Assembly: GCA_950022295.1 (NCBI GenBank)
Contig: OX465600.1
Location: 301,702,031-301,766,030 of the forward strand
Source of the DNA: Bromus sterilis
Lineage: Eukaryota; Streptophyta; Magnoliopsida; Poales; Poaceae
DNA: 64,000 nt
Direction: 5' to 3'
Under the pieces are notes generated by a model, which did no database searches, had not been told where the DNA came from, and saw only the letters and a program-made list of their open reading frames with translations. Position 1 is the first letter of the stretch; each line of letters starts with the position of its first letter. Positions 42,937 to 54,011 of the stretch are shown here, piece after piece. The position numbers and the translations under genes are program-made.

Positions 42937-45900
42937 CTAACAATAGTCGGGATCATCGGTCTCTTCTACGCGATCAATTGAAGGATCATCATCGCTATCA
43001 CGCGTGTCGTCGATAATGATGGCCTCATCAGGTTCAACAACACCAACATTTGGAAGGCCTTTATGTAAACGGTCAAGCATTGACAGGTCATCTGGAGCAG
43101 TAACCTCTTCTTCTTCAGGCTCTTCAACATCGTCGTTAGCGGGTTCACTCTCATTGTCTTCTTCCATGTTCTGGGGTTGCGTAGAGAGGTTTCGGAAACG
43201 TTTTTTTATCACGCGTGTTTCTTGGAAGAATTCTCCTTCATATGTCTCTGGGTCAATGTGGGGTACATAATCCTCTTCATTTGGGGGAGGTGGTATAATA
43301 TGAGGTGGCACATCATAAACGACATCCCAACCTTTCAGGTTTTCAACCCTTTGGCAGGGGTAGGATAGATAGAAAACCTGGGTGGCCTGTTGAGCCGTAA
43401 TATAGACATCGGGGACATTAAAATGGGTGTCTTGTCGAATTTCGACTAGACCTACAGGTTCATGAGTTCGTCTAGTCCTCGACGGGAGAAACCAATGACA
43501 TTTGAAGACAACGACGTTGGGAGGATTTTCACCATAGAATAGAAGTTCGTATATTGCTTCAACTCTTCCATAATACTCAATACCTCCGTCGCCGACAGCA
43601 GAGACACCCGAATTTGTACTTTTTCGATCGGCCATTTTTCGCTCTTTATCAACGGTACGAAAGCGATACCCGTTGATGTCGTATTTCTCAAATACACGGA
43701 CCTTATTGTCAAAACCATTAGCGACTTGTCTCAATTCGGCGTCCATAGGCTCCTCATTTGCCAATAAGTTTTATAGGAAAGGATTGTTATATTAGTGAAA
43801 AATAGGTCGAACCAAAAAATGAAACCCTATATATGAATGATAGTTACCGTTCGTTTGAACCAAGAGATGAAACCAGGATTGCCGTCTCCTTGATTGGCAA
43901 GAAGCTCATACTCTGCGATGGAATCACTTTCAATAACCACTCCATTCGATAATTTGGCGACGTATCGACTGTATGAATTCAGGGGAATTAATAAGAAACA
44001 AGAATTATTAGAAGTTGCGAAACAATGTACGTACCGAGCACTTACTCGATGTACGGTCGCACTTCTGTTAGGTTGGTGAAGATATACAGTGTAAGAGTCT
44101 GCCATTCTTTGATATCCAAAATCTTATTTCTCGAAGCACCAACAGGTCCAAGATTCCCTTTGAATAGGCTGAGGTTGGATTGACGCCGTTGGGGGTCGCC
44201 AGTATTGTACCGAGGCTTTGGATTATGCAAATGGCGATTTTTGGCTTCATAATGTGCTGTCACGAAGTTTGCCGCCTCCTCGGTAATGAAATCCTCGGCC
44301 ATCGATGCTTCAATTCTACGTTTATTTTTACATTTTGCTCGAAGCGTCTTCTGCATTCTCTCCGTTGAATAGCACCAACGATTTTGCACAGGGCCCCCTA
44401 ATCTTGCCTCGGTCGGGAGATGCAATATCAAATGCTGCATCGGATTAAAAAAACCCGGTGGAAAGATCTTCTCTAACTTGCAGAGCAACTCCGGCGCCAT
44501 ATCTTCCATGTCTTCTAGCACGCCATCGGATAGTTCTTTAGCACAAAGAACACGAAAGAAATAGCTCAGTTCTGCCAGTACTAGCCACTCTTCCTCGGGG
44601 ATATAGCCGTGCAACATCACCGGCATTACCCGCTCAAGCCATATGTGCCAATCATGACTCTTCAGCCCTAATATTTTATGTTTTTCAGGACTCGCTCCCC
44701 TCCTCAGATTCGCTGCATACCCATCGGGGAACATCAAACTTTTTTGCACCCACAAGAGAATTTCCCTGATATGCCCCCTTTCAAGATTGAACCAGGCCCT
44801 TGGCTTGGACCAATTCTTCTTTCCTTTCGGCTGTCGCATGTTCTGTGAGGGTCTATCACATAGAGTCTCCTGATCGACTCTAGCTTTAGGATTATCCTTT
44901 GACTTCCCATCTATGCCGAAAAATGTACCAAACAGGGCCTCGCCGATATTTTTTTCAGTGTGCATCACGTCAATATTGTGTGGAAGTTCGAGGTGTTTGA
45001 AGTAGGGGAGATCCCAGAAGCATGTCTTGTGAGTCCAGGCGTGTTCCGAATTATATCCCTTGAAATACCCGGGACGTTCTGGATCAGGCTCGAGAGAGTT
45101 CAACTGTGCCAAGACATGTTCGCCCGTCATCGTAGGTGCTCCCAGGTTTTTGACAACTTTGCCTTTGATGAAGTTCTTCTTGTCTTTTCTAAAAGGATGC
45201 TTAGGAGGCAGAAACTGTCTATGCAAGTCAAAGAAGGAATACTTGCCACCCGCCTTCAGCCAATGAAACTGAAGAGCAGCCTTGCATGTTGGGCACCCGA
45301 ACTTTCCATGAACACAGAAGCCAGCGAAAAGCGCATACGCCGGCAAGTCATGCATCGAGTACTGGTACCAAACATGCATTTTGAAGGTCTTTTTGCTAGC
45401 TGCATCGTATGTCTTGAACCCTTCGTCCCAAGCTTGTTGCAATTCCTCCTTAAGCGGTTGCATGTACACATCCATATTCTTCCCCGGATATTTGGGCCCT
45501 GGTATTATCAACGTCAGGAAAATGTTCTTCCTTTTCATAATCTCTGAGGGGGGAGATTGAGTGGCATGACAAATACAGGCCAACAACTGTATGGGGCTGC
45601 CATCACACCGAAAGGATTGAACCCATCTGTGCCGACGGCGATTCGGCAATGCCTTGGCTCCTTAGCTTTTTCCGAATGTTTTTCATCAAAGTGCTTCCAT
45701 GCTGAACCATCCGATGGGTGAGTCAACATCGGCTTCCCATCTGCATCAAATTCTGTTCTCTTCCCATGTTTGTGCCATGTCATCTGTCTGGCTGTCTCTT
45801 CCATCATGTAAAGGCGTTGAATTCTTGGTATCACTAGAAGATACCTAAGAACATTTACGGGTATTTTGGTCTGCGTCTTCTCACCTTGACCATTTTCTAC

Positions 45901-46599
45901 CACAACATACCTGGATGACTTGCATTTGGGACAATAGTCTTCGTCCGCATACTCTTTCCTAAATAAAGCACATCCATTTTCACAAGCATGTATCTGCTCA
46001 TAGGGCATCTTAAGTACCTTGAGGATTTTATCCGATTGGTACAGGTTTGCAGGCATAACATGATCTTTTGGTAGAAACCGCCCAATTAGGGTCGTGATCG
46101 CATTGTAACAATCTGTGCCCAAGTTGAATTGTGCCTTCAAAGCCATCAACTGTGCGATGGCATCGAGCTGACAAAGCTCAGTGTGAGCGTGCAGCGGACG
46201 TTTCGAAGACTCCAACATATCATAGAAGGCCTTCGCAGATTCCTCCATCTCATCGTCCTCATCCCGCGCATCGTCAAAGTCCTGCACCATGTCTTCGATC
46301 CCGGTTCCATACTCATCCGTGCGCTAACGGACCACCTCCTCTCTCCGTCGTCCGCCAGACTCGCCATGGAAGGTCCACACCGTATAACCAGGCTTATAAC
46401 CCCACTTCTGCAAGTGTTTACCCATATCCACCTCTGTCGCCTGTTTATAATTGTCGCACCTAACGCAGGGGCACCAGGTTTTTCTCTGCCCATTTGCAAA
46501 CGCCGCTCTCAGAAACTCCTTGGTTTTCATTGCCCATTCATTGGTGATCTCTTTCTGATTAGGGCGACCAGTGTACATCCACGCACGATCATCGCTCAT
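42937..46599 (-). pseudogene. CACTA-1 TNPD-like transposase
   Basis: It starts MSDDRAWMY at 46599 with a Transposase-associated N-terminal domain including WCPCVRCDNY. The Transposase_21 core follows (ADEDYCPKCKSSRYV, RIAVGTDGFNPFGVMAAPY, then DLPYFKHLELPHNIDVMHTE). The DUF4216-like C-terminal domain is at about 43560-43400 (YYGRVEAIYELLFYG), with an acidic tail ending at 42937. Visible breaks are an in-frame TAG at 46324-46326 and a frameshift near 45545-45600. An intron follows PYIE at about 44044, with a clean GTAAGT donor. TNPD proteins carry the catalytic function that cuts at CACTA ends in the nucleus. With both breaks this copy cannot make a full-length enzyme. Confidence 0.85.
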
Positions 46600-46742
46600 C
46601 TTGTTGCTACAGCTAGCTACTAAACAACAAATATACCATTTCATTATGTCCACTTTTTATTGCTTTTATCATACATAGCTACGGCATATGCAAGTAACCT
46701 ACACACTAATAGGTAAAGATAGGTCCTAATCCCACCCGAGTA

Positions 46743-46938
46743 TGTGTAGATTGGGTCGGTTTCCCATGCTTTGGTCCCGATCCGACGCGGTATTTCGGCA
46801 GCACCTCCCCGCTGTTCTCCTAATACACGTCTCGACAACAAGCCGAGAGGTTGTGTATCCGGAGAACAACAGGGAGGCGCTGACGAAATTCCGCGTCGGA
46901 TCAGGACCAGAGCATGGAAAAACGACCCAATCTACACA
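46743..46938. repeat. 86-bp inverted repeat (hairpin) upstream of TNPD
   Basis: Arms 46743-46828 and 46853-46938 are complementary at roughly 85%, with a 24-base loop that itself contains CTCG/CGAG. It lies about 150 bp before the TNPD start, in the presumed 5' untranslated region. Cores such as GATCCGACGCGG match exactly. Confidence 0.85.
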
Positions 46939-47570
46939 TACGCGGGCTGTCCATGGATAACGTTGGACAATTCGAAAGAATTACTATTATAAATATGCAA
47001 ATGAATGCATATTTATACTGTAATCCTTTCGAATGGGAGACGCATACTGGTTACGCAACTTTACATACTGCTAGAGCTACCGTTATCGGCATGAAGGCCA
47101 GAATTGAGCAAAGGAAAAAGGGGGAGAGGACAAGAATTTTTTTGCTCACCCTCGAACTCAGGGAGGTCGCCGAATGGAGGGGGCGGAGGTCGTCGACCAC
47201 CAGACCTTCACACCAGGAAAATTCCTGCACATTAAAATGCACCCAATCAACACACACACTTGATCCCGGTAATTACATCTTTTTTATTTTTTTACCCCAA
47301 GCTCCATTAAAATGCACCCAATCTCCACCTCCAACTTCTACTTATTCATCTCCACCTCCAACTTCTTCTTCTTATTCTTATTCTATTTCTTTTCCTTTTC
47401 TTTTCCTTCATCTATTTCTTTTCCTTTTTCTAAATCTTCTTATTTCCTATTCTTCCTTCTCCTCTTCTTATTCTTCTTCTATTTCTCCTCTTCTTCTTCT
47501 CTTCTTCTTCTTCTTCTTCTTCTTCCTTCTCCTTTTCTAATTATTTTTCTTTTCTAATTCTTTCCTTCTT
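46939..47570 (+). repeat. CACTA-1 5' region with polypyrimidine (TTC)n tract
   Basis: From about 47330 to 47560 the plus strand is almost pure C/T with CTTCTTCTTC and TATTTC runs. The open frame across it is Ser/Phe-rich low complexity and not a gene. The first part (46940-47330) is unremarkable. Confidence 0.75.
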
Positions 47571-47905
47571 CTAACTAAATTTAACTAAAAAAACTAACTA
47601 CAACTAATAAGTAAAACTAAATAAAACTAACTAAATACAATAGACTAACTGAATAGTAGCAATTAAAAACAGTAAGAATACTAACTAACTTATATAAAAA
47701 TAAAAATAAATAAAACTAACTAACTACAATAGACTAATCTAAAATCTATTAAAAACAGTAGCAATTAAAAACAGTAACAATACTAACCTAACTAAATTTT
47801 CTAATCTAAAATATGACTAACCTAACACTAAACTACAATGTGAACAACACTAATACTAACAAATCTAACAAAAACAGAGAAAACAAAAAAAACAGAGAGG
47901 GAGGA
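47571..47905. other. A/T-rich ACTAACTAA block in CACTA-1
   Basis: Repeated words AACTAACTA, TAAAACTAA and AAAAACAGTA(G/A)CAATT over about 330 bp form a diffuse short-period repeat. No gene seen. Confidence 0.7.
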
Positions 47906-48275
47906 GGGGGGGGCTCACCGGCCGGAGTGGGGGTGGAGGTGGAGGAGGTGGGCGGTGGCTTGACGGCGGCTGGCGGAGGAGGGAAGCGGCGCCGGAGTCG
48001 GAGACGACGGATGTGGGCGGGGCGGGTCGGGTGGGATCCGGCGAGGGAGGGGGCGGGCCGAGGCGGGTGGGGGCGGGGCAGGCGGGGGCGGTGGGCGGGT
48101 GGGGGCGGGGCAGGCCGGGGCGGGTGGAAGCAGGAGACGACGGCGGTGGGCGAGGGCGCGGCGGCGGCGACGGTGATGGCGTGGCGGCGGCGTGGGGCAC
48201 GGGCAGAAGGGAGGCACGGGCGAGAGAGAGTGGAGAGAGTGGGAGAGAGAGGAGGACGACGGGCAGTTAACGGCC
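47906..48275. repeat. G-rich minisatellite region of CACTA-1
   Basis: Strongly GC-rich; the plus strand has GGGGCGGG and GTGGGCGGG repeats (48000-48125). The open frames here on both strands are compositional artefacts. The position, just inside the 5' subterminal repeats, fits a promoter or leader. Confidence 0.65.
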
Positions 48276-48597
48276 AGGAGCTTTGCCGTCTGCCCCAGGA
48301 CGGCAAATTACGCTTTGCCGTCAGGGGCAGACGGCAAAGCTCCTGGCCGTTAACTGCCACTCGTGGAACGATCTGGGAGGGCCCACCTGGGGCTTTGCCG
48401 TCTGCGCACGGACGGTAAAGAGGTCTTTACCGTCTACTTATTAAAAGTAGACGGCATACAAACGGTTTGCCATATGTCATATGTTTGCCGTCTGTATTTA
48501 GGGTAGCAGACGGCAAACAATCTTTTTGCCGTCTGCCCCGATGGAATACAGACGGCAAACACGATGACACAGGGCAAACTGCATGTTTCCAGTAGTG
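48276..48597. repeat. right subterminal repeats of CACTA-1
   Basis: About ten copies of TTTGCCGTCTG or complement, several as facing pairs (for example 48280-48345), then the terminal TTTCCAGTAGTG. Confidence 0.85.
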
Positions 48598-50019
48598 CCA
48601 GAGGGGACCCACCAGGGCCCCAGGCGCCCTCCCGACGCGCCCTAGGGTGGGGCCGTGCCAGGGGGGCGCCTGGACCCCTGGTGGGCCTCCTGGCTGCCCC
48701 CCTTCGCCCAAATATTCTCCGTGACGCAAAACCCCCGTGACGGGAACCCTTTTTTGCGATCTCTCCTCTGTTCCGCCGCCGCCACGCTTCCAAGATCGGG
48801 AGCACCAGGAGACCTCTTCCCGGCACCCTGCCGGAGGGAGGAACCTCACCTCCGGGAGCTTCTCCACCACCATGGATGCTTCCCGGATGAACCGTGAGTA
48901 GTCCACCTTGGACCATGGGTCTATGATCAGTAGCTATGTGATGTTCTCCTCCCCTCTTTGTTGTTCATGGATTAGACCTCGTGAGCTGCCCTACATGATC
49001 GAGGCACATATGTAATCTTTCTGCTGTTGCTATGTTGAGTTTGCTGGGATCCGATGGATTATGAGATTATGTTCAGATTGTGTTTGAGTAATATATTTTA
49101 TTCTCCTCTCTTATATTTATGTTCTAGAGTAATTCTTGCATGTTCTCCGTTGCTGTTTATTGCTTTGGCCAAGTAGTAGGTAGTGACTCCAAGAGGGAGC
49201 GTTATGCATGATTGTGGGTTCATGCCCCCCGATGACTAGCTTGAGTGACAGAAACATGAGTCTAGGGGATGTGATGTTGCCACAAGGGGGAAAACAACGG
49301 TGCTTGTACTTGCGGGTGCAAGGATTGTTTACTTTACGCAAAGTTCTTTAATGCAGTTGTCCGTTGCTTTGAGTTTACACTTTGGGTGGGATTCGCAACT
49401 TAATACCAGCGAGATGTTCTGGATAGATATCTCAAGGTGGATGATTAGTAGGTAGATGCAGATGGATTTCGGTCTACTTGTCTTGGCGTACCGCCCATGC
49501 TTTTGAGCCTCTTCATTTCTTTATAGCATAGTTAGCATTGGTTTGCGCACATAATCTTGTCAATTGCCCAACTGTAATTTGTTTACCTCGCATGGCTATT
49601 TTATTGTCTTTTGGGAGAGAGACATCACTAGTGAACATCATAGGACCCCGGTCCATATTTCCAATACTGTTTACACCCACTATTATTTTCCTGCTTTATT
49701 TACTTTTTCGTTAATATCACTATCGTTATTGTCCCGTGCGTTTTATCCTTTGTAAATAACAAGGCCAGAGGGATTGACAACCTCTCTGTACTCGTTGGGA
49801 GCAAAGTTCTCTGTTGTGTGTGCATGTCCAGGTAAAGTAAGCAACCTCGGTTGTAAACGGCGACATTGTTCACTTTGCCACCTACTTGTCGATCTTGGAG
49901 TCCTATTGGTCGATCCTCAACCTTAGCATCTTCGCTAAGGGAAATTTGCCGCTGTCTACATCTCAACCTTCCACTTTGGGTAACCAACGAGGGGCGAGAA
50001 GTAAACTCTCGCGACATCA
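48598..50019 (+). repeat. element B 3' LTR, part 2
   Basis: It resumes with the duplicated CCA and continues the LTR, GC-rich then A/T-rich, ending CGCGACATCA. The two parts together make about 1.68 kb, the family length. The LINE flank begins at 50020. Confidence 0.9.
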
Positions 50020-50370
50020 CCCCATCACGGTTATTAACGTGATGGAGCGACTAGTTGCGAAGGTGTGCGCTATTAGGATGGCCCCGGTGGTCGGCCGTAT
50101 AGCCCACCCCGCTCAATCGGCCTTCATGAAGGGACGCTTCATCCATGATGGGATTTTGGCACTGCAGGAGATTGTTCATGAGGTCAAATCCAAAAATCAA
50201 TGGGGGGTCTTCCTTAAGTTGGACTTCTAGAAGGCGTATGACCGTCTTGACTGGGAGTTCTTGCGGCTAGCTTGCCCATGATCGTAGAGGGTTCGCCGAC
50301 CGGTGGTGGAGCTGGGTCATGCAGCTTGTCCGGTCTGGTTCCACGGCCATTAATATCAATGGGGTGGTGA
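50020..50370 (+). pseudogene. LINE reverse transcriptase fragment
   Basis: The translation holds ITVINVMERLVAKV, HPAQSAFMKGRFIHDGILAL and KLDF followed by a TAG and KAYDRLDWEF, the region leading into the catalytic palm of non-LTR reverse transcriptases. After about 50280 the frame changes (RRGFADRWWSWVMQL). At least one stop and one frameshift are present. It is cut on the left by the end of element B and fades out on the right near the end of an INGVV segment. This is the oldest layer that can be identified here. Confidence 0.85.
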
Positions 50371-50816
50371 GGCATTGTGTTTTGTGTTGATTACATAGTT
50401 TTTTTTGGGTCAAAATATAGTGCATTGTGTGTAATTCCCTGTTATGTAAATCCACCGGTACCGTATAGGGCTATGGAATCTGCAGCAGTTTTGATGGTGG
50501 GCGGCGGTCTTTCGGGTTTCCTGGCTTAATAAGAGAGTTATGTTACATGTACACTACACATGTATAGCACGTGCGCTCGCGAATTTAGCCGTGACTTAAG
50601 ACTTTAGGAGAGGCCGCGTCCGCCGCGCATTACGGTGGCGACCTCCCTGGGACCGTCGGCGGTCAGCTCGTCAACTTCCACGTCGTACATGGCGACGATG
50701 AAGCTGACGCCGTCGCCAACCTATAATATTTAATTTAAATGTACCAACGCATCACTAACTTAGTTGTTGGTAGTTGTGATATTACATGCTTATATGTGTA
50801 GCACCTCCGTATTATA
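50371..50816. other. intergenic, with a possible exon remnant on the minus strand
   Basis: Mostly unremarkable. At 50604-50714 the minus strand is GC-rich and open for about 37 codons with VSFIVAMYDVEVDELTADG, which looks coding but is too short to assign. The rest is A/T-rich. Confidence 0.35.
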
Positions 50817-51072
50817 CTCACTCCGTTTTTTTTTACTTCGCATATAAGATTTGATCAAAATCAAACTTGATAAAGTTTAATCAAATTTATATTAAAAAAT
50901 ATCAACATCTACAACATCAAAGTTAAAGCATATGAAAACTAATGTCATAATGCTTCTAATGATATTGGTTTCATAGTTGGATGTTAATAGACTTTTTTAT
51001 AAAAGTGATCAAACTTTATCAAGTTTGACTTTGACCAAATCTTATATGCGAAGTAAAAAGAAACGGAAGGAG
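50817..51072. mobile_element. Stowaway-like MITE
   Basis: Termini CTCACTCCGT (50817) and ACGGAAGGAG (to 51072) sit within longer inverted repeats (ACTTCGCATATAAGATTTG and its complement near 51040), flanked by TA on both sides (50815-50816, 51073-51074). The size of 256 bp and the TA target fit the Tc1/mariner Stowaway type. Non-coding. Confidence 0.88.
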
Positions 51073-51383
51073 TACGGAGTAAGCATACAAGGTTGGGACA
51101 TAGCCGCATGTTAAATGGGACCCGGCTTTCCCAACGAATCACATGCATGCCCTGGAATGCAAATGGATCACACAGCCGGTGGAAGACAACCTCCTCAGTG
51201 GATGGGCCAGATCTCTTCTCAGGGCCAACCTCCTCGGTGTATTGGGCAGCTGAGACTTTGTTTAGTCCCACCTGGGCTATCGGCAAGGGTATGGACCAGC
51301 TTATACGCCATGCCATACAAATGTGATGCGTCAGATTTCAAAGTACCAGTTCAGGTTGCTACCAATTAGTACCACCTCGGCAA
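51073..51383. other. intergenic, with an snRNA-promoter-like element
   Basis: GTCCCACCTGG (51265-51275) resembles the plant snRNA upstream element RTCCCACATCG, and a TTATA follows at 51301, about 25 bp after it. No known snRNA or snoRNA sequence follows. Otherwise featureless. Confidence 0.25.
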
Positions 51384-51386
51384 TAG

Positions 51387-51668
51387 GCTGGAAAGGGACG
51401 GTGTCAGACCGGCGACTGCGCCGGCAGCTCACTGGATTGCGGGGGCAACCCGGAGGCACCGGTGACCATGGCCGAGGTGCTCGCGTTCCAAGGCAACTAT
51501 ACCTACGGCGTGACGTCCACGAGCAGGGGGTTCAACCTGGCCATGGACCTGACCTGCAGCTCCAGCGAGGCGCTCCGGTGCCGGCAGGCTCGGTGCGACG
51601 TCCCACACCTGTACGAGAGGAGCTGCAGCGGTGCTGGAAGCCGGCTCCAGGTCGTCTTCTGCCCTTAA
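51387..51668 (+). pseudogene. thaumatin-like protein (PR-5), 3' fragment
   Basis: The plus-strand frame preceding the stop at 51668 reads GKGRCQTGDCAG, then PVTMAEV, then GFNLAMDLTC, and finishes LQVVFCP. TGDC, the (T)xAE motif, DGFN(L/V)PM-like and a terminal FCP are hallmarks of thaumatin-like proteins, and the shortened distance to FCP suits the small cereal type. A TAG at 51384-51386 and lost similarity upstream show that the N-terminal half, including the signal peptide, is missing. PR-5 proteins are secreted defence proteins with antifungal or xylanase-inhibiting roles; this fragment would not be functional. Confidence 0.72.
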
Positions 51669-53277
51669 TCGATCGATGAGCGTCATAAGAACCTGGACGT
51701 GAACGTGCATATTTGATTTAACCACCACCAAGCGTGCTTGCGTGTGGTTGTACAGTACGTACCTACACGTGTTCCCAGCGTCCGGCAGTGTTTTTGCTGT
51801 TCCACGAAAACCTGCCAAGCATGCACATTCACCCGGGCGTGTATGTTGTTGTTTTGGTTGTTCCGCCAACGCCAATAAGGACCTCAAAAAAAAGAACGAA
51901 AGAGATGAGGTCCGCAGCCGTTCCAATTCTGCGCGCATGCATGCATGAAAAGTTCATGATTAATTATTTTGGGCTGTGGCGGTGTCCAATGCGTGTGTCG
52001 GTGCAGTATTTTTCGGTGTACTTAATTAATTTTCATGTGATGTGACCACGTGCATGGGCTGCAATCTTGCATGTGCGTGGTTTTGCGTGTCTAAATGGGC
52101 TTACTCCAATGCGTATGGGGGACTAGCAGTACCAGGGGCCTGGCCCCACCAAATAGATCTTCCACAACGATTCCCCCCCCCCCCCGCCCTATTAATTTAT
52201 TGTTTCCCACCAAATAAAGTTTCCCACTATTAATTTATTGTTTGATATCTCCCACATGTTGAGCCTCATCAGTGCCTCGATTTATTTCGTTGTTGATGAT
52301 CGACGTCCATGAGCTGGAGGCCGCGTAGTGTCCCTAACACCAAGGACCGGCCCTGGTGCTGAAACTTCATCACCGACGTATACTACTTTCTCGCGCTAGG
52401 CCCCCCTCTATATCTCCCACCAAAAGGTTTTTTGTCCACTTACTCACGCTATGCCCCCTCAATACCTCCCGCCTTGGAGTTATAAATTAATTATTTATTC
52501 GCTAACCATGTTGCTTAAAATTTATATTATTATTACATTTTCCATTCCCTTGGTAAATATTATTTTTTCAGCCAAAACTATGCAACTCTTCTATAAAGAA
52601 CAAGCAACTATCCTAGCAAATTCAACCAACCGTATTATAAAATGTAAAATGAAAAATTGGCCGGAGTATAGGTGCGGGTTTATTACAATATCAACTGCCA
52701 ATGCCCCCTTACGAACATTCACACAACTATTCTGAAAAGATCCAAAGTAATTTTCCCTAGTAATAAATTCAAGCAACTTGACTAGACAATTCAAGGAACT
52801 GCATTACCAAAAACAAGCAATCATCCTAGAAAAATTCGAGCAATTATTTTATCGAAACTAAGCAACTATCCTATTATGCCAAGCAACCATATGCTAGCAA
52901 TATCAATCAACTCTTCCTCGTGAGAGCCTATAGACTACGCGTCCGAATGGTAATAAAATTCGATCGACGAGCTCCTTTGATCTCCAATGGTTGGCGTCCA
53001 TGGGCATCAGATGTGCAAGACCAAAAGCCCCATGATCACCTCCGTCGCGCCCTTCATAGCCCTCTCCTCCGCCAGCACCCCGACCACCACCACCCACAGC
53101 CACCGCTCACCCCGCACCCTCCATGGCCCAACGCCTACATCTCGAATGTATATTTATACAAACTACTCCCAACGTCTCCAAACAAATTTGTTAAAGAATA
53201 CCATCATTTTTTAGGATGCAGAGCATCATATTCCTAAAAACTTGTGGGCGCGGCTGAGATGCATTGTTCCTAGCATC
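51669..53277. other. intergenic region without a recognised gene
   Basis: Contains a C12 run near 52170 and, at 52600-52910, a loose repetition of CAAGCAACTATCCTAG-like words about every 45-60 bp. Just before the next gene a TATATTTATA box (about 53147-53156) lies roughly 120 bp upstream of its start codon, preceded by a Pro/His-codon-rich C-rich tract (53040-53125). Confidence 0.5.
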
Positions 53278-54011
53278 ATGCTGATGCTTTCACTCCAGGC
53301 CGCCATCCTCGTCGCCGGCGGCAGCCCCTCCGCGGCGACTCTCTCCTACGACGTCGCCGCCATTCTCCTTCCGAGCCAAGGCGAAGGTGACGACCATGCA
53401 TGCCGTTAATTTTTTTCCTAGTCCAGTTACCTAGCTGGTGAATGAGGGAACTGACCACTGCATGGCTCGTTAACAACTGAGAACTTGCAGCGCAAGCAGG
53501 AATGGTGGCGAGCAGGCCGTGGAAATGCTGCAACCTGGCCTTGTGCACCAAGTTGATCCCGCCGATCTGCAGGTGCGCCGACGAGGTCGACCACTGCGCG
53601 TCAACCTGCCATGCCTGCGTGCAGTCCCAGGCGAACCCGTCTCGCCACGTCTGCCAAGATGTGCACACCGGCGACCCCGGGCCGAGTGCACCGACGACGG
53701 CGGCCTCAGCGATGGCGTCGCAAAGGCTGAAGCTGCTAGCCATGCTCACCAGGTGACTGCGGCAGCGGCAAAGAAGAAGAAGGAGGAGGAGGAGGAAGAG
53801 AGGCCATGGAAATGCTGCGACTTCGCTGTGTGCACCAGGTCATACCCGCCGATATGCCGCTGCAACGACCAGGTCGAGCACTGTGCTGCCGCCTGCATGC
53901 AAGAGCTGCGTCCCGACCTCGTCGGACTCGTCCCGCCGCGTCTGCGCCGATTGGTACCATGGCTTCCCCGGGCCCCAGTGCAAGGAGACCGTTGCCGGCG
54001 GCGGTAACTAG
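53278..54011 (+). pseudogene. two-domain Bowman-Birk protease inhibitor, frameshifted
   Basis: Exon 1 (53278-53386) encodes a hydrophobic secretion signal (LMLSLQAAILVAGG) and ends at a GT donor. A 104-bp intron ends at TTGCAG, and exon 2 (from 53491) continues in phase. Domain 1 has RPWKCCNLALCTKLIPPIC with Lys at the inhibitory P1 position and most of the Cys ladder, ending VCQDVHTGDPGP. About one base is missing near 53684, so the last Cys is lost and this frame stops at 53754-53756. Domain 2 (KCCDFAVCTRSYPPICRC, Arg at P1) lies in a second frame after a Lys/Glu linker. A TGCA duplication at 53894-53901 shifts the remainder to a third frame, which ends at TAG 54009-54011. Such proteins inhibit trypsin-like proteases in seeds and wounded leaves. 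A truncated one-domain product is conceivable. Confidence 0.82.

Larger units (their letters stand above)
39085..48597 (-). mobile_element. CACTA-1: complete En/Spm-type transposon (9.5 kb)
   Basis: Terminal inverted repeats are CACTACTGGAA at 39085 and its complement TTCCAGTAGTG ending at 48597, flanked by the 3-bp duplication CCA (39082-39084, 48598-48600). TTTGCCGTCTG / CAGACGGCAAA motifs fill both subterminal zones. Two genes on the minus strand, TNPD-like then TNPA-like, show the usual order for autonomous CACTA elements. Both have disabling mutations, so it is now at best mobilised in trans. Confidence 0.95.

Noticed and set aside
46914..47557. 208-codon frame ending in Ser/Phe repeats
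   Set aside because: Translation of a TTC/TCT microsatellite; no domain.
47813..48418. 201-codon Gly/Arg-rich frame and 175-codon Pro/Arg/Ala-rich antisense frame
   Set aside because: Compositional artefacts of the GGGGCGGG minisatellite in CACTA-1.
39085..48600. Helitron capture as an explanation for the TNPA/TNPD block
   Set aside because: CACTA termini with a 3-bp CCA duplication and the standard gene pair are decisive; no Rep/helicase gene or CTRR hairpin end was seen.
53276..53749. 157-codon minus-strand frame
   Set aside because: Antisense of the Bowman-Birk exons; the sense strand has a signal peptide, an in-phase intron and the Cys ladder.
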